From positions 1-48,557 of the forward strand of contig CAUJIN010000008.1 of NCBI GenBank assembly GCA_963205495.1: a stretch of 48,557 nt of DNA, read 5' to 3'. The translations under genes and the position numbers were made by a program. Below the pieces are notes generated by a model that was not told the DNA's origin, made no database searches, and saw only the letters and a list, made by a program, of their open reading frames with translations. The stretch comes from Pseudomonadota bacterium (lineage in GTDB: Bacteria; Pseudomonadota; Gammaproteobacteria; Xanthomonadales; Xanthomonadaceae). Below, piece by piece: positions 26,559 to 34,612 of the stretch. Numbering within the stretch: position 1 is the stretch's first letter; each line of letters opens with the position of its first letter.

Positions 26559-29126
26559 ATGAAAAACTCCACGCTCTCCCTCGCCATCCTTCTCGCCCTC
26601 GGCGCGGCCTCCGCCCGCGCCCAGCCCACGCAGACGCCCGGCCTGGCTGCGCCGGAACCCGAGCCTTCGCCCACCGAGCTTTCCGAAGTGGTGGTCGAAC
26701 AGGCGTTCGTTCCGGAGGAGGGCGGGCAGTTCGACGCCACCCGGCTGCGGCGCGAGTCGGCCCAGCTGCTGGATGTGCTTTCCTCCGAACAGATCTCGCG
26801 CAGCGGCGACTCCGATGCCGCCGTGGCGCTGCGCCGGGTCACCGGCCTGAGCCTGGTCGATGACCGCTTCATCTACGTGCGCGGCCTGGGAGAACGCTAT
26901 TCCTCGACCCTGCTCAACGGCGCCCGGATTCCCAGCCCCGACCCGACCCGCCGGGTGGTGCCGATGGACCTGTTCCCCACCGGCCTGCTTTCGGGCATCG
27001 AGGTGCACAAGAGCTACAGCCCGGCGCTGCCCGGCGAGTTCGGCGGCGGCACGGTGGACCTGCGCACGCGCGGCATCCCGACCGCGCGCCTGTTCAAGGT
27101 CGATCTGGGCCTGGGCTATGCCGACGGGACCACGGGAAGGGACGGCTGGCGATCGGCCAGCGGCGAACGCGACTGGCTGGGCCGCGACGACGGCCTGCGC
27201 GCGCCGCCCGCAGGCGTGATGCAGCGGCCGCTGCCGCCGCGCGGATCGGCCGAGCTGGCGGCGCTGGGGCGCGAGGTGATGGCCAGACCGTTCGGACTTT
27301 CGCGGCGCGCGCTCGGTCCCGACGCCAACGCCTCGCTCTCGTTCGGCGATGTGCGCGGCGATGAGGATCTGCGCGGCGGCTTCATCGCCGCGGCGCGCTG
27401 GTCGCAGGGCTGGGACCTGCGCGAAGAGGATCGCGCCGAGTACGCTCGGCTGGGCAACGGCAGTCTGGTGGCCAGCGAAGAGTATCGGCGCGAGCGCACC
27501 GAGCGCAGCGTGGAAAGCAGCCTGTTCCTTTCCGGCGGATTCGACATCGGCCCGAGCCACCACCTCGATGCCACCCTGCTGCGCCTGGCGCAAAGCCTCC
27601 AGCAGGACCGGATCGACACCGGCCTTCGCGCGATGGGAACCGAAGAGCGATCGACCCGCAGCGAATGGGTGGAGAACACGCTCACCAGCCGCCAGTTCGG
27701 CGGCGAGCACCGCTTCGAAGACGCCGGCGACGCGCAGCTGACCTGGCAGGTCACCGATTCGGACGCCACCCGCGACATGCCGTTCGCTCGCAGCTACCTC
27801 TACGCCCTCGATGCCGCCGGAGAATACGCCTACACCTCCAGCTTCCCGGCGCAGATGCGCTGGGAACAGATGCGCGACGATGCCCGCGAAGCGCGCGTGG
27901 ACGTTTCCCTTCCCTTTGCGCTGGGCGAGGCGGTCGAGCTGACGATGGCCGCCGGCGGCAGCCGCCTGCGGCGCGAGCGCGACTCGGAAATCTGGCGCCT
28001 GAGCGTGCGCCACCTCGCGCCCCTGCCCGACGGGCACCTCCCGATCGACGAGATCCTGTCGCCGGAAAACATCGATGTCGGCCGCATCGAGCTGATGTCG
28101 GCCAGCCAGCCGACCGACTTCTACCAGGCCCGGCAGAGGCTCGATGCCGCCTACCTGCGCGCCGACGTTCGCGCGGGCAGGCTGCGCGCCGATCTCGGCC
28201 TGCGGCGCGAGAACAACGACCAGCGGGTGGTCACGCAGGACCCCTTCCTGCCCGGCGCGGTGCCGACCACCGCGCATCTGGAAGGCGGGGATTTCCTGCC
28301 TTCGGCAACGCTGACCTGGGGATGGTCGGAGCATTCCCGGCTGCGCGCTTCCTGGAACCGCACCCTGGCGCGGCCGGAATTCCGCGAGCTGTCGCGCGCA
28401 CCCTACACCGACCCGCTGCTGGATGTGACGGTGATCGGCAACCCGGCGCTGCGGCAAACCGGAATCACCAGCCAGGACCTGCGCTGGGAGCACTACTTCA
28501 GCGGCAGCGACGGGTTTTCGGTGGCGCTGTTCCGCAAGCGCTTCGAGGCCCCGATCGAGCTGGTGCGCACGCCCGCTTCGAGCGAGCTGCTGGAGCTGCG
28601 CAACGCCGAAACCGCCTTCGTGCGCGGCATCGAATTGGAGATCGGCAGCAACCTCGGCTATTTCGCCGACGCCGGCTGGATGCCCGAGGCGCTGCGCGAG
28701 GCGATTCCCTGGTATGACCTTGCGGCAAGCCTCAACCACACCCGCATCCAGTCCGAAGTGGATCTGGGCGCCAGCGCCGGCATCCAGACTTCGAGCGAGC
28801 GGCCGCTGCAGGGCCAGTCGCCCTACCTCACCAACCTTGCCCTGACCTGGTACGACCCCGACGCCGTGCACGAGGCGACGGTGCTCTACAACGTGGCGGG
28901 AAAGCGCATCAGCAAGGTCGGATTGCAGGGCCTGCCGGACGAGTACGAAGAACCTTTCCACCAGCTCGATTTCAGCTACAGCGGCCGGATCGCCGAGGGC
29001 TGGAAGCTGCGCCTGCGGCTGCGCAACCTGCTCGACCCGGAAGTGCAATACACCCAGGGAGCGCAGACCTCGCGCAGCTACCGCAAGGGGCGCGAGATCG
29101 CGGTGAATCTGGAGTGGAGCCACTGA
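26559..29126 (+). CDS. TonB-dependent outer-membrane receptor, predicted phosphate-starvation induced
   Basis: An 855-residue receptor with signal peptide MKNSTLSLAILLALGAASARAQ. The plug domain runs roughly 60-180: LSEVVVEQAF, SAQLLDVLSSEQISRSGDSDAAVALRRVTGLSL, IYVRGLGERYSSTLLNGARIPS, SGIEVHKSYSPALPGEFGGGTVDLRTRG. A long beta-barrel follows, with a TonB_dep_Rec pattern (WNRTLARPEFRELSRAPYTD, VTVIGNPALRQTGITSQDLRWEHYF) and the final strand GREIAVNLEWSH, ending in His rather than the usual Phe. The promoter carries a Pho box, and phoB-phoR lie 2 kb downstream, so it should import a phosphorus-containing compound or complex. The ligand itself cannot be read. Confidence 0.88.
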   Translation: MKNSTLSLAILLALGAASARAQPTQTPGLAAPEPEPSPTELSEVVVEQAFVPEEGGQFDATRLRRESAQLLDVLSSEQISRSGDSDAAVALRRVTGLSLVDDRFIYVRGLGERYSSTLLNGARIPSPDPTRRVVPMDLFPTGLLSGIEVHKSYSPALPGEFGGGTVDLRTRGIPTARLFKVDLGLGYADGTTGRDGWRSASGERDWLGRDDGLRAPPAGVMQRPLPPRGSAELAALGREVMARPFGLSRRALGPDANASLSFGDVRGDEDLRGGFIAAARWSQGWDLREEDRAEYARLGNGSLVASEEYRRERTERSVESSLFLSGGFDIGPSHHLDATLLRLAQSLQQDRIDTGLRAMGTEERSTRSEWVENTLTSRQFGGEHRFEDAGDAQLTWQVTDSDATRDMPFARSYLYALDAAGEYAYTSSFPAQMRWEQMRDDAREARVDVSLPFALGEAVELTMAAGGSRLRRERDSEIWRLSVRHLAPLPDGHLPIDEILSPENIDVGRIELMSASQPTDFYQARQRLDAAYLRADVRAGRLRADLGLRRENNDQRVVTQDPFLPGAVPTTAHLEGGDFLPSATLTWGWSEHSRLRASWNRTLARPEFRELSRAPYTDPLLDVTVIGNPALRQTGITSQDLRWEHYFSGSDGFSVALFRKRFEAPIELVRTPASSELLELRNAETAFVRGIELEIGSNLGYFADAGWMPEALREAIPWYDLAASLNHTRIQSEVDLGASAGIQTSSERPLQGQSPYLTNLALTWYDPDAVHEATVLYNVAGKRISKVGLQGLPDEYEEPFHQLDFSYSGRIAEGWKLRLRLRNLLDPEVQYTQGAQTSRSYRKGREIAVNLEWSH

Positions 29127-29259
29127 GTCCGGGCGGGTGGCCTGTGCGGTTGATCCGCCGTGGAGGACGTATCCCCGCGGCGGCGCACGGCCGAAAGGAA
29201 CCGCGCGGCCAGGCGTCCATGAACGCGCAGCCGCATCCTTGCCCGGCACCGTAGCGAAA

Positions 29260-29304
29260 CTGAAACCTCCCTGTCGCCGAGCCGTCACCTTGCCCGCCTA
29301 AGGT
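29260..29304 (+). promoter_or_regulatory. Pho box promoter of the beta-helix gene
   Basis: CTGTCGC (29271-29277), spacer CGAG and CCGTCAC (29282-29288) form a Pho box; CTGAAAC 11 bp earlier (29260-29266) may be a third, weaker repeat. TAAGGT (29299-29304) sits exactly 10 bp after the box, as at the receptor promoter. The start codon is at 29336. Confidence 0.72.
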
Positions 29305-29335
29305 GTGCGCACTCTCCCCAACAGGATCGGAAACG

Positions 29336-31054
29336 ATGAATTTCCCGCTTCGCAAGACCGCCCTGGCGCTGGCGCTTTCCGCCGCGTCGTTCGCCGCTGC
29401 CGCCCAGGTGGTGGTCAACGATGGCCTCGACGGCAATTGGTTTGCTCCGGACGCCGGCGGGCGCGGCGTTTCCATCGACGCCATCGCCAATCCCGACGGC
29501 AGCGCCCGCATCTATGGCGTGGTTTTCACCTACGACCGCGACGGCAGGCCGCTGTGGCTGACCCTGCTGGGCGACGTGCCCGCAGGCCAGAGCGTGATCG
29601 AGGGCGTGCCCGTGCACCGCTTCGAGGGCGGCCGATTCGACAGCGCCACGCCGGCGCCGTCCAGCCTCGCGGTCGGCACCGCCGCGATCGACGTGCGCAG
29701 CTGTGACACGATCGGCCTGACGCTGGACATGAGCGCCGAATCGGGCCTGCCCGACGCCGCGCTCGACGTGGCACCGGCCCAGGTCAACGTGGGGTATGCC
29801 GCCAATCCGCTGTGTTCGGCGGCTCCCGCGCTCGCGGCCTGCCCGGCCGGGACCACCGCGGAGGGCACGGACTGCCTGCTGCCCAATGCCATCACCGGCA
29901 ACCTGTATCTTCCGGCCGGCAGGAAATACCTGGTGCGCGGCGCGGTGATCGTCGAGGGCGGTGCCACGCTCACCATTGCGCCGGGCGTGACCGTGCAGGG
30001 CCATCCGGACCTGTCCGTGGCCAACTTCATCGGCGTCAAGCAGGACGGGCGCATCTACGCCGAAGGCACGCCGACCCGCCCGATCGTGTTCACCGGCCCG
30101 ACGCCGGACGCCGGTTCCTGGGGCGGCCTGCACATCGCCGGACGTTCCACCTGCAACGACTTCGTATCCGAGGCCGAGCCGTGCCGCTTCGAGGCGTATC
30201 CCGACATGGCCTTCGGCGGCGGCAAGCTCGATGACAGCTCCGGCGTCCTGCGCTACGTGCGCATCGAGTGGGCCGGCGTTCCGATCCGCCCGAACGAGGA
30301 GCTGAACTCGCTGACCCTGCTGGGCGTGGGCTCGGGCACGGTGATCGACCACGTGCAGGTCGACGGCGGCAAGGATGACGGTTTCGAGTTCTTCGGCGGC
30401 AGCGTCAACGGCACCCACCTGGTCTGCTCGAACATGGGCGACGACTGCTTCGATTTCGATGACGGCTACCACGGCAGGCTGCAGTTCCTGCTGGCCTGGC
30501 AGGGCGACAACACCGACATCGGCGCGGACTCCAACGGCATCGAGTCGGACAACAGCAAGAATGTTCCCGATCTTGCGCCGCGCACCCGCCCGCAGATTTC
30601 CAACATCACCCTGCTCGGCTCGTCGACCTTCCCCAACAAGCACGGGCTGCGCATCCGCCGCGGCAGCGGCGGCAACTACGCCAACTTGGTGGTGCATGGC
30701 TTCACCGACCGCTGCCTGGCGCTGGATGATTCGGCGACCTTCGCGCTGGGCACCGCGGGCGCGCAGGGCACGGCGCTCTCGATGACGCACTCCTTCGTCG
30801 GCCAGTGCGTCGGCGGCGCGTTTGACGACAGCGCATCCGATGCCTATCTGGTGAGCGCCTGGTTCAACGCCGGCACCGGCAACCAGAGCGGCGATCCGAA
30901 GCTCAACGGCTTCCTGCCGGCGGCCGGTTCGCCGCTGCTGCAGGGTGGCAAGTCGCTGGCGGACCCGTTCTTCCGCCCGGTGAGCTACCGCGGCGCCTTC
31001 GCCGGCTCGCACGACGACTGGACCGCCGGCTGGACGGTGAACCTGCCGCGCTGA
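29336..31054 (+). CDS. Secreted right-handed beta-helix protein of the Pho-regulated receptor locus
   Basis: A 572-residue protein; the ATG at 29336 gives MNFPLRKTALALALSAASFAAAAQ, a good signal peptide, whereas an earlier in-frame start would spoil it. Residues about 28-110 resemble the small Gly/Trp module common in Xanthomonadales secreted proteins (LDGNWFAPDAGGRGVSIDAI, YGVVFTYDRDGRPLWLTLLG). From about 180 a beta-helix follows (GAVIVEGGATLTIAPGVTVQG, PIVFTGPTPDAGSWGGLHIAGRS, HVQVDGGKDDGFEFFGGSVNG, MGDDCFDFDDGYHG). The very acidic DD-rich turns suggest metal binding. It sits between a TonB receptor and phoB with its own Pho box, so it may capture or process the receptor ligand; this is inference. 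Confidence 0.82.
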   Translation: MNFPLRKTALALALSAASFAAAAQVVVNDGLDGNWFAPDAGGRGVSIDAIANPDGSARIYGVVFTYDRDGRPLWLTLLGDVPAGQSVIEGVPVHRFEGGRFDSATPAPSSLAVGTAAIDVRSCDTIGLTLDMSAESGLPDAALDVAPAQVNVGYAANPLCSAAPALAACPAGTTAEGTDCLLPNAITGNLYLPAGRKYLVRGAVIVEGGATLTIAPGVTVQGHPDLSVANFIGVKQDGRIYAEGTPTRPIVFTGPTPDAGSWGGLHIAGRSTCNDFVSEAEPCRFEAYPDMAFGGGKLDDSSGVLRYVRIEWAGVPIRPNEELNSLTLLGVGSGTVIDHVQVDGGKDDGFEFFGGSVNGTHLVCSNMGDDCFDFDDGYHGRLQFLLAWQGDNTDIGADSNGIESDNSKNVPDLAPRTRPQISNITLLGSSTFPNKHGLRIRRGSGGNYANLVVHGFTDRCLALDDSATFALGTAGAQGTALSMTHSFVGQCVGGAFDDSASDAYLVSAWFNAGTGNQSGDPKLNGFLPAAGSPLLQGGKSLADPFFRPVSYRGAFAGSHDDWTAGWTVNLPR

Positions 31055-31061
31055 GGCGGCG

Positions 31062-31089
31062 CCCGGGAGCGGCCTGCGCCGCTCCCGGG
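31062..31089 (+). terminator. Terminator-like hairpin after the beta-helix gene
   Basis: CCCGGGAGCGGC (31062-31073) and GCCGCTCCCGGG (31078-31089) form a perfect 12-bp stem with a CTGC loop, 8 bp after the stop and directly before the phoB Pho box. It insulates phoBR from the upstream gene. No U-tract. Confidence 0.6.
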
Positions 31090-31093
31090 ACGG

Positions 31094-31129
31094 CTGTCAC
31101 ACGACGGTCATGTTGATGCGGTGCAATAC
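31094..31129 (+). promoter_or_regulatory. Pho box promoter of phoBR (autoregulation)
   Basis: CTGTCAC (31094-31100), spacer ACGA and CGGTCAT (31105-31111) form a Pho box. A -10 candidate TGCAAT (31122-31127) lies 10 bp on, with CAATAC (31124-31129) overlapping it. PhoB autoactivation through a Pho box before phoB is the rule in E. coli. Confidence 0.78.
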
Positions 31130-31157
31130 TTCCCCCGCCGTCACCTGCCCACCGCGC

Positions 31158-31847
31158 ATGCGCAAGCGAATCCTGATCGTCGAAGACGAAGCCTCCATCC
31201 GCGACATGGTCGCCTTCGCGCTGCGCCGGGTGGATATGGAGGCCCTGCATGCGGGCGATGCGCGCAGCGCCCTGATTGCCCTGGCCGATGGCGCTCCCGA
31301 CCTGATCCTGCTGGACTGGATGCTGCCCGGAACCTCGGGGCTGGAGCTGGCGCGACGCCTGCGCGCCGACCCGCGCAGCGCCGAAGTGCCGATCATCATG
31401 CTGACCGCGCGCGGCGAGGAGACCGACCGCGTCGCCGGGCTGGAAGCGGGCGTGGATGATTACGTCGTCAAACCTTTCTCCACGCGCGAGCTGATCGCGC
31501 GCATCCGCGCCGTGCTGCGTCGCGCGCAGGGCGACGACGGTACCGGCACGATCGAGCTGGGCGGAGTGCGGATCGACGGGCCGGCGCACCGGGTCCACGT
31601 GGGCGATGCGCACGTGGAAATGGGGCCGACCGAGTACCGCCTGCTGCATTTCTTCCTCACCCATCCCGAGCGCGTGCATTCGCGCGCGCAGCTGCTCGAC
31701 CAGGTCTGGGGCGGCAGCGTGTACGTCGAGGAACGCACCGTCGATGTGCACATCCTGCGCCTGCGCAAGGCGCTCGAACCCCACGGTCGCGACCATCTGG
31801 TGCAGACCGTGCGCGGCGCCGGCTACCGCTTCTCGGTCCGGTCGTGA
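31158..31847 (+). CDS. phoB: Phosphate regulon response regulator PhoB
   Basis: A 229-residue OmpR/PhoB-type regulator that activates phosphate-starvation genes by binding Pho boxes. The start MRKRILIVEDE at 31158 was chosen because it opens the receiver domain. Phosphoacceptor Asp53 is in LILLDWMLPGTSGLELARRLR; PIIMLTARGEETDRVAGLEAGVDDYVVKPFSTRELIARI is the characteristic PhoB alpha4-beta5-alpha5 face. The winged-helix domain ends ERTVDVHILRLRKALEP...LVQTVRGAGYRFS. Three Pho boxes lie within 5 kb, including its own promoter. Confidence 0.95.
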   Translation: MRKRILIVEDEASIRDMVAFALRRVDMEALHAGDARSALIALADGAPDLILLDWMLPGTSGLELARRLRADPRSAEVPIIMLTARGEETDRVAGLEAGVDDYVVKPFSTRELIARIRAVLRRAQGDDGTGTIELGGVRIDGPAHRVHVGDAHVEMGPTEYRLLHFFLTHPERVHSRAQLLDQVWGGSVYVEERTVDVHILRLRKALEPHGRDHLVQTVRGAGYRFSVRS

Positions 31848-32878
31848 GGCGCGCGCGCACGTTGCGGGCGGGCCTGCACCATCTGCGCACCGCCGCCGAG
31901 GCGTTCCCCGATGCGCTGGTTCTGCTCGATGCGGTCGGCCGGCTGCGCTGGTGCAATCGCGCCGCGCACAGGCTGCTGGGGCTGACCTGGCCATCCGACC
32001 GCGGGCTCGGGGTGGCAGCGCGGTTTGCCGACGGTGCGCTGGGCGCCTGGCTGCGCACCGGCGCCTGCGATGCCGACGATGTGCCCTCGCCGGCCGCCGA
32101 GGGCGTGCGCCTGCAGCTCACCACCATGCCTTTCGGCGGGCGCGGGCAGCTGCTCCTGGCGCGCGATGTCAGCCACGTCAGCCGGCTCGAGCAGGTGCGT
32201 CGGGATTTCGTCGCCAACGTCTCGCACGAACTGCGCACCCCGCTCACCGTGATCCACGGCTACCTGGAGCTGCTCGATCCCGAGGAAGTGCCGGCGCTGG
32301 CGCCGGTGCTGGCGGAAATGCGCATGCAGTCGCAGCGCATGCGCGAGATCGTGGAGGACCTGCTGACGCTCTCGCGCCTGGAGATGGAGCGCCACCTGCC
32401 CGAGGACTGGGTCGAGATGGCGACGATGCTGCGGGTGCTTCGGCGCGAGGCGCTGGCGCTCAGCCAGGGGCGCCACCGCGTGGTGCTGGAGCCGCCCGCG
32501 CGGCTGGATCTGCTGGGCGCCCCGCGCGACCTGCACAGCGCCTTCTCCAACCTGGTGAGCAACGCGGTGCGCTATACCCCCGAGGGCGGCACCATCACGA
32601 TCGCCTGGCGGCGCACGGCGCAGGGCGCCGAGTATTCGGTCACCGACACCGGCTACGGCATTCCCGCCGAGCACCTATCGCGCCTGACCGAACGCTTCTA
32701 CCGCGTTTCCTCCAGCCGCACCCGCGCCAGCGGCGGTACCGGGCTGGGTCTGTCGATCGTCAAGCACGTGCTCAACCTGCACGAGGCGAGGCTGAGCATT
32801 GCCAGCGAGCCGGGCAAGGGCTCGCGCTTCAGCTGCAGCTTCGACGCCGCGCGGCTGCGCAGGGCCGGGCGCGGCTGA
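31844..32878 (+). CDS. phoR: Phosphate regulon sensor kinase PhoR, lacking a membrane anchor
   Basis: A 344-residue histidine kinase starting with GTG that overlaps the phoB stop (GTGA, 31844-31847). Residues 16-110 are a PAS-like domain (AAEAFPDALVLLDAVGRLRWCNRAAHRLLGLTWP). His128 in FVANVSHELRTPLTVIHGYLELL is the phosphorylated residue. Then come the N-box FSNLVSNAVRYTPEGG and the G1/G2 boxes DTGYGIP and GGTGLGLSIVKHVLNLHEA. Canonical PhoR begins with two membrane helices and a charged region before the PAS domain; here the protein starts right at that PAS domain with no hydrophobic segment. It may be cytosolic or rely on a partner such as PhoU/PstB, which is not in the window. Confidence 0.9.
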   Translation: MRRARTLRAGLHHLRTAAEAFPDALVLLDAVGRLRWCNRAAHRLLGLTWPSDRGLGVAARFADGALGAWLRTGACDADDVPSPAAEGVRLQLTTMPFGGRGQLLLARDVSHVSRLEQVRRDFVANVSHELRTPLTVIHGYLELLDPEEVPALAPVLAEMRMQSQRMREIVEDLLTLSRLEMERHLPEDWVEMATMLRVLRREALALSQGRHRVVLEPPARLDLLGAPRDLHSAFSNLVSNAVRYTPEGGTITIAWRRTAQGAEYSVTDTGYGIPAEHLSRLTERFYRVSSSRTRASGGTGLGLSIVKHVLNLHEARLSIASEPGKGSRFSCSFDAARLRRAGRG

Positions 32879-32882
32879 ACGC

Positions 32883-33743
32883 TCAGTCCGCGTCGGCCAG
32901 CTTGAGCGCGATCAGGGCCGAGGTGTCGGCTTCGCCGTGGCCCTCGCGCACCAGCACGGCGTAGTCGGCCTCGGCCTGTGCCAGCACCGGATGCGCGATG
33001 CCCACGCCTTCGGCAGTGGCGCGCGCGATGCGCAGGTCTTTCAGCATGTGCTCGCACTTGAAGCCGGGGGCGAACTCGCCGCGCAGCATGGTCGCGCCGC
33101 GCTTGTCGAGGAACCAGTTGGCCGCCGCCCCCGAGCCCAGCGTGGGCAGCAGCAGGTCGGGGTCGAGTCCCAGCCTGGCGCCCAGCGCCAGCGCCTCGCA
33201 CACCGCCTCGTTGATGCCGGCCACCATCACCTGGTTGACCGCCTTGGTGGCCTGCCCCGAACCGACCGGCCCCATGCGCGAGACGCGCGCGCCGTAGCAT
33301 TCCAGCGCCGGCCGCACGGTTTCCAGCGCCGCCGGGTCGGCGCCGCACATCACCGAAAGTCGGCCGTTGCGCGCGCCTTCCACCCCGCCGGACACCGGCG
33401 CGTCGATGAAGCCGATGCCCCCGGTGGCGAGGATCTCCTGCGCCTCGATCGCGGTAGCGCGCGCCACCGTGGAATGATCCACCACGATGGCGCCGGGCCT
33501 GAGCACCCCGGCCAGCGCGCGCGCGTTCGCCAGCACGTCGGCGTCGGCCGACACGCACAGCATCACCGCGACGCACGGCGCAAATCCGGAAGCGTCCGCG
33601 CCGGCCGCCACGCCCAGTTCGGCGGCCAGCGCCTCGGCCTTGGCGTGGCTGCGATTGCCGACCACCGCCAGCAGGCCCTTGGCCGCCAGATGCCGCGCCA
33701 TCGGCGCGCCCATCGCGCCCAGGCCAATGAATCCGATTTTCAT
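32883..33743 (-). CDS. 3-hydroxyisobutyrate dehydrogenase-family NAD(P)-dependent oxidoreductase
   Basis: A 286-residue beta-hydroxyacid dehydrogenase from the ATG at 33743, preceded by GGAGGAG 5-6 nt away. KIGFIGLGAMGAPMARHLAAKG is the Rossmann GxGxxG motif; VVDHSTVARATA, FIDAPVSGGVEGARNGRLSVMCG (substrate-binding motif) and GSGQATKAVNQVMVAGINEAVCEALALG with the catalytic Lys complete the family set. Members reduce or oxidise short beta-hydroxyacids (3-hydroxyisobutyrate, tartronate semialdehyde, succinic semialdehyde); the substrate is not clear. It converges with phoR, with only 4 bp between the two stops. Confidence 0.9.
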   Translation of the reverse strand: MKIGFIGLGAMGAPMARHLAAKGLLAVVGNRSHAKAEALAAELGVAAGADASGFAPCVAVMLCVSADADVLANARALAGVLRPGAIVVDHSTVARATAIEAQEILATGGIGFIDAPVSGGVEGARNGRLSVMCGADPAALETVRPALECYGARVSRMGPVGSGQATKAVNQVMVAGINEAVCEALALGARLGLDPDLLLPTLGSGAAANWFLDKRGATMLRGEFAPGFKCEHMLKDLRIARATAEGVGIAHPVLAQAEADYAVLVREGHGEADTSALIALKLADAD

Positions 33744-33790
33744 CCGATCTCCTCCGTGCAGGTCCAGTTTTTGCCGCGACCTTCGCGGCC

Positions 33791-34612
33791 TCATTCCATC
33801 TCGATCCGAAAGTCGTCTGCGACCCGGTGCCCGCGCCTGTCGCGCCATGCCCGCAGCCATTCGGGCTGGAACGGTTCGCCGCGGAAGATCGTGCCTTCAC
33901 GCAGCCGCAGCACCGGCTTGCCTCGCCCGTGCGCGACCGTGCCAATCATCACTTCCTCCGCGGGATTGTTCGCTGTGAGGTCGGTGCGCAGCAGCACGCG
34001 CCCGGATTGCTCGACGATCAGCAGGCCCGTGTGCCGATACAACCCGGCCAGCGGCGAGGGGGCATGCACCAGACGCGCGATGCCATCGCGTCCGGTCGTG
34101 GTGTGGTATGTGCCGAGGCCGAGCAGGCCGCCGCGGCTGCGCAGCGTGGTGGAGTGAATCGCATGGGCGAGATCGCGGTGGTGATCGAGCAGGCACTGGC
34201 CAAGCGTTCGGAACTCGGTCGAGTCGAAGCGGGCCGGATCGAGGTAGAGCGTGTCGCCGCGCTGGAAGCTGCCGCCGGGCCGGCTGAGTCCGCTGGTGTT
34301 GAGCCGCAGTCCGAACTCGATGGTCGAAGCGGTGTCTGCCGGCAGGTAGGCGGACAGGTTGTGGTAGTGGTCTTCGAAGGAGATCGCATCCAGAACCCGC
34401 CCGCGGAAGCGGTAGCGCAGCTCCAGCTGCGAGCCGCCGCCCTCGTTGCGCGCGAAAGGTCGCCCGGCGATCTCGAAGCCGCCTGCATCGCATGGTATCT
34501 GCGCGATCGGACGCCAGCCGGAAGCCTGCGCAACGCCAGCACCCAGCCCGGACAACGCCAGCGCGGCCGCCCACCGCCGCAGCCGCGCAGCGGCGGTGGG
34601 CGCATTGTTCAC
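33791..34612 (-). CDS. Secreted protein of unknown function, coupled to speA
   Basis: A 273-residue protein that starts with GTG overlapping the speA stop as GTGA (34609-34612). MNNAPTAAARLRRWAAALALSGLGAGVAQASG is a signal peptide. The rest is mixed alpha/beta with a ring of histidines (FEDHYHNLSAY, LLDHHRDLAHAIHST, LGTYHTTTGRDG) and many Gly/Arg turns. I do not recognise a family. The tight overlap with arginine decarboxylase implies co-translation, but no link to polyamines can be read from the residues. The His-rich DHYHN and DHHRDLAHAIH motifs could bind metal. Confidence 0.7.
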   Translation of the reverse strand: MNNAPTAAARLRRWAAALALSGLGAGVAQASGWRPIAQIPCDAGGFEIAGRPFARNEGGGSQLELRYRFRGRVLDAISFEDHYHNLSAYLPADTASTIEFGLRLNTSGLSRPGGSFQRGDTLYLDPARFDSTEFRTLGQCLLDHHRDLAHAIHSTTLRSRGGLLGLGTYHTTTGRDGIARLVHAPSPLAGLYRHTGLLIVEQSGRVLLRTDLTANNPAEEVMIGTVAHGRGKPVLRLREGTIFRGEPFQPEWLRAWRDRRGHRVADDFRIEME

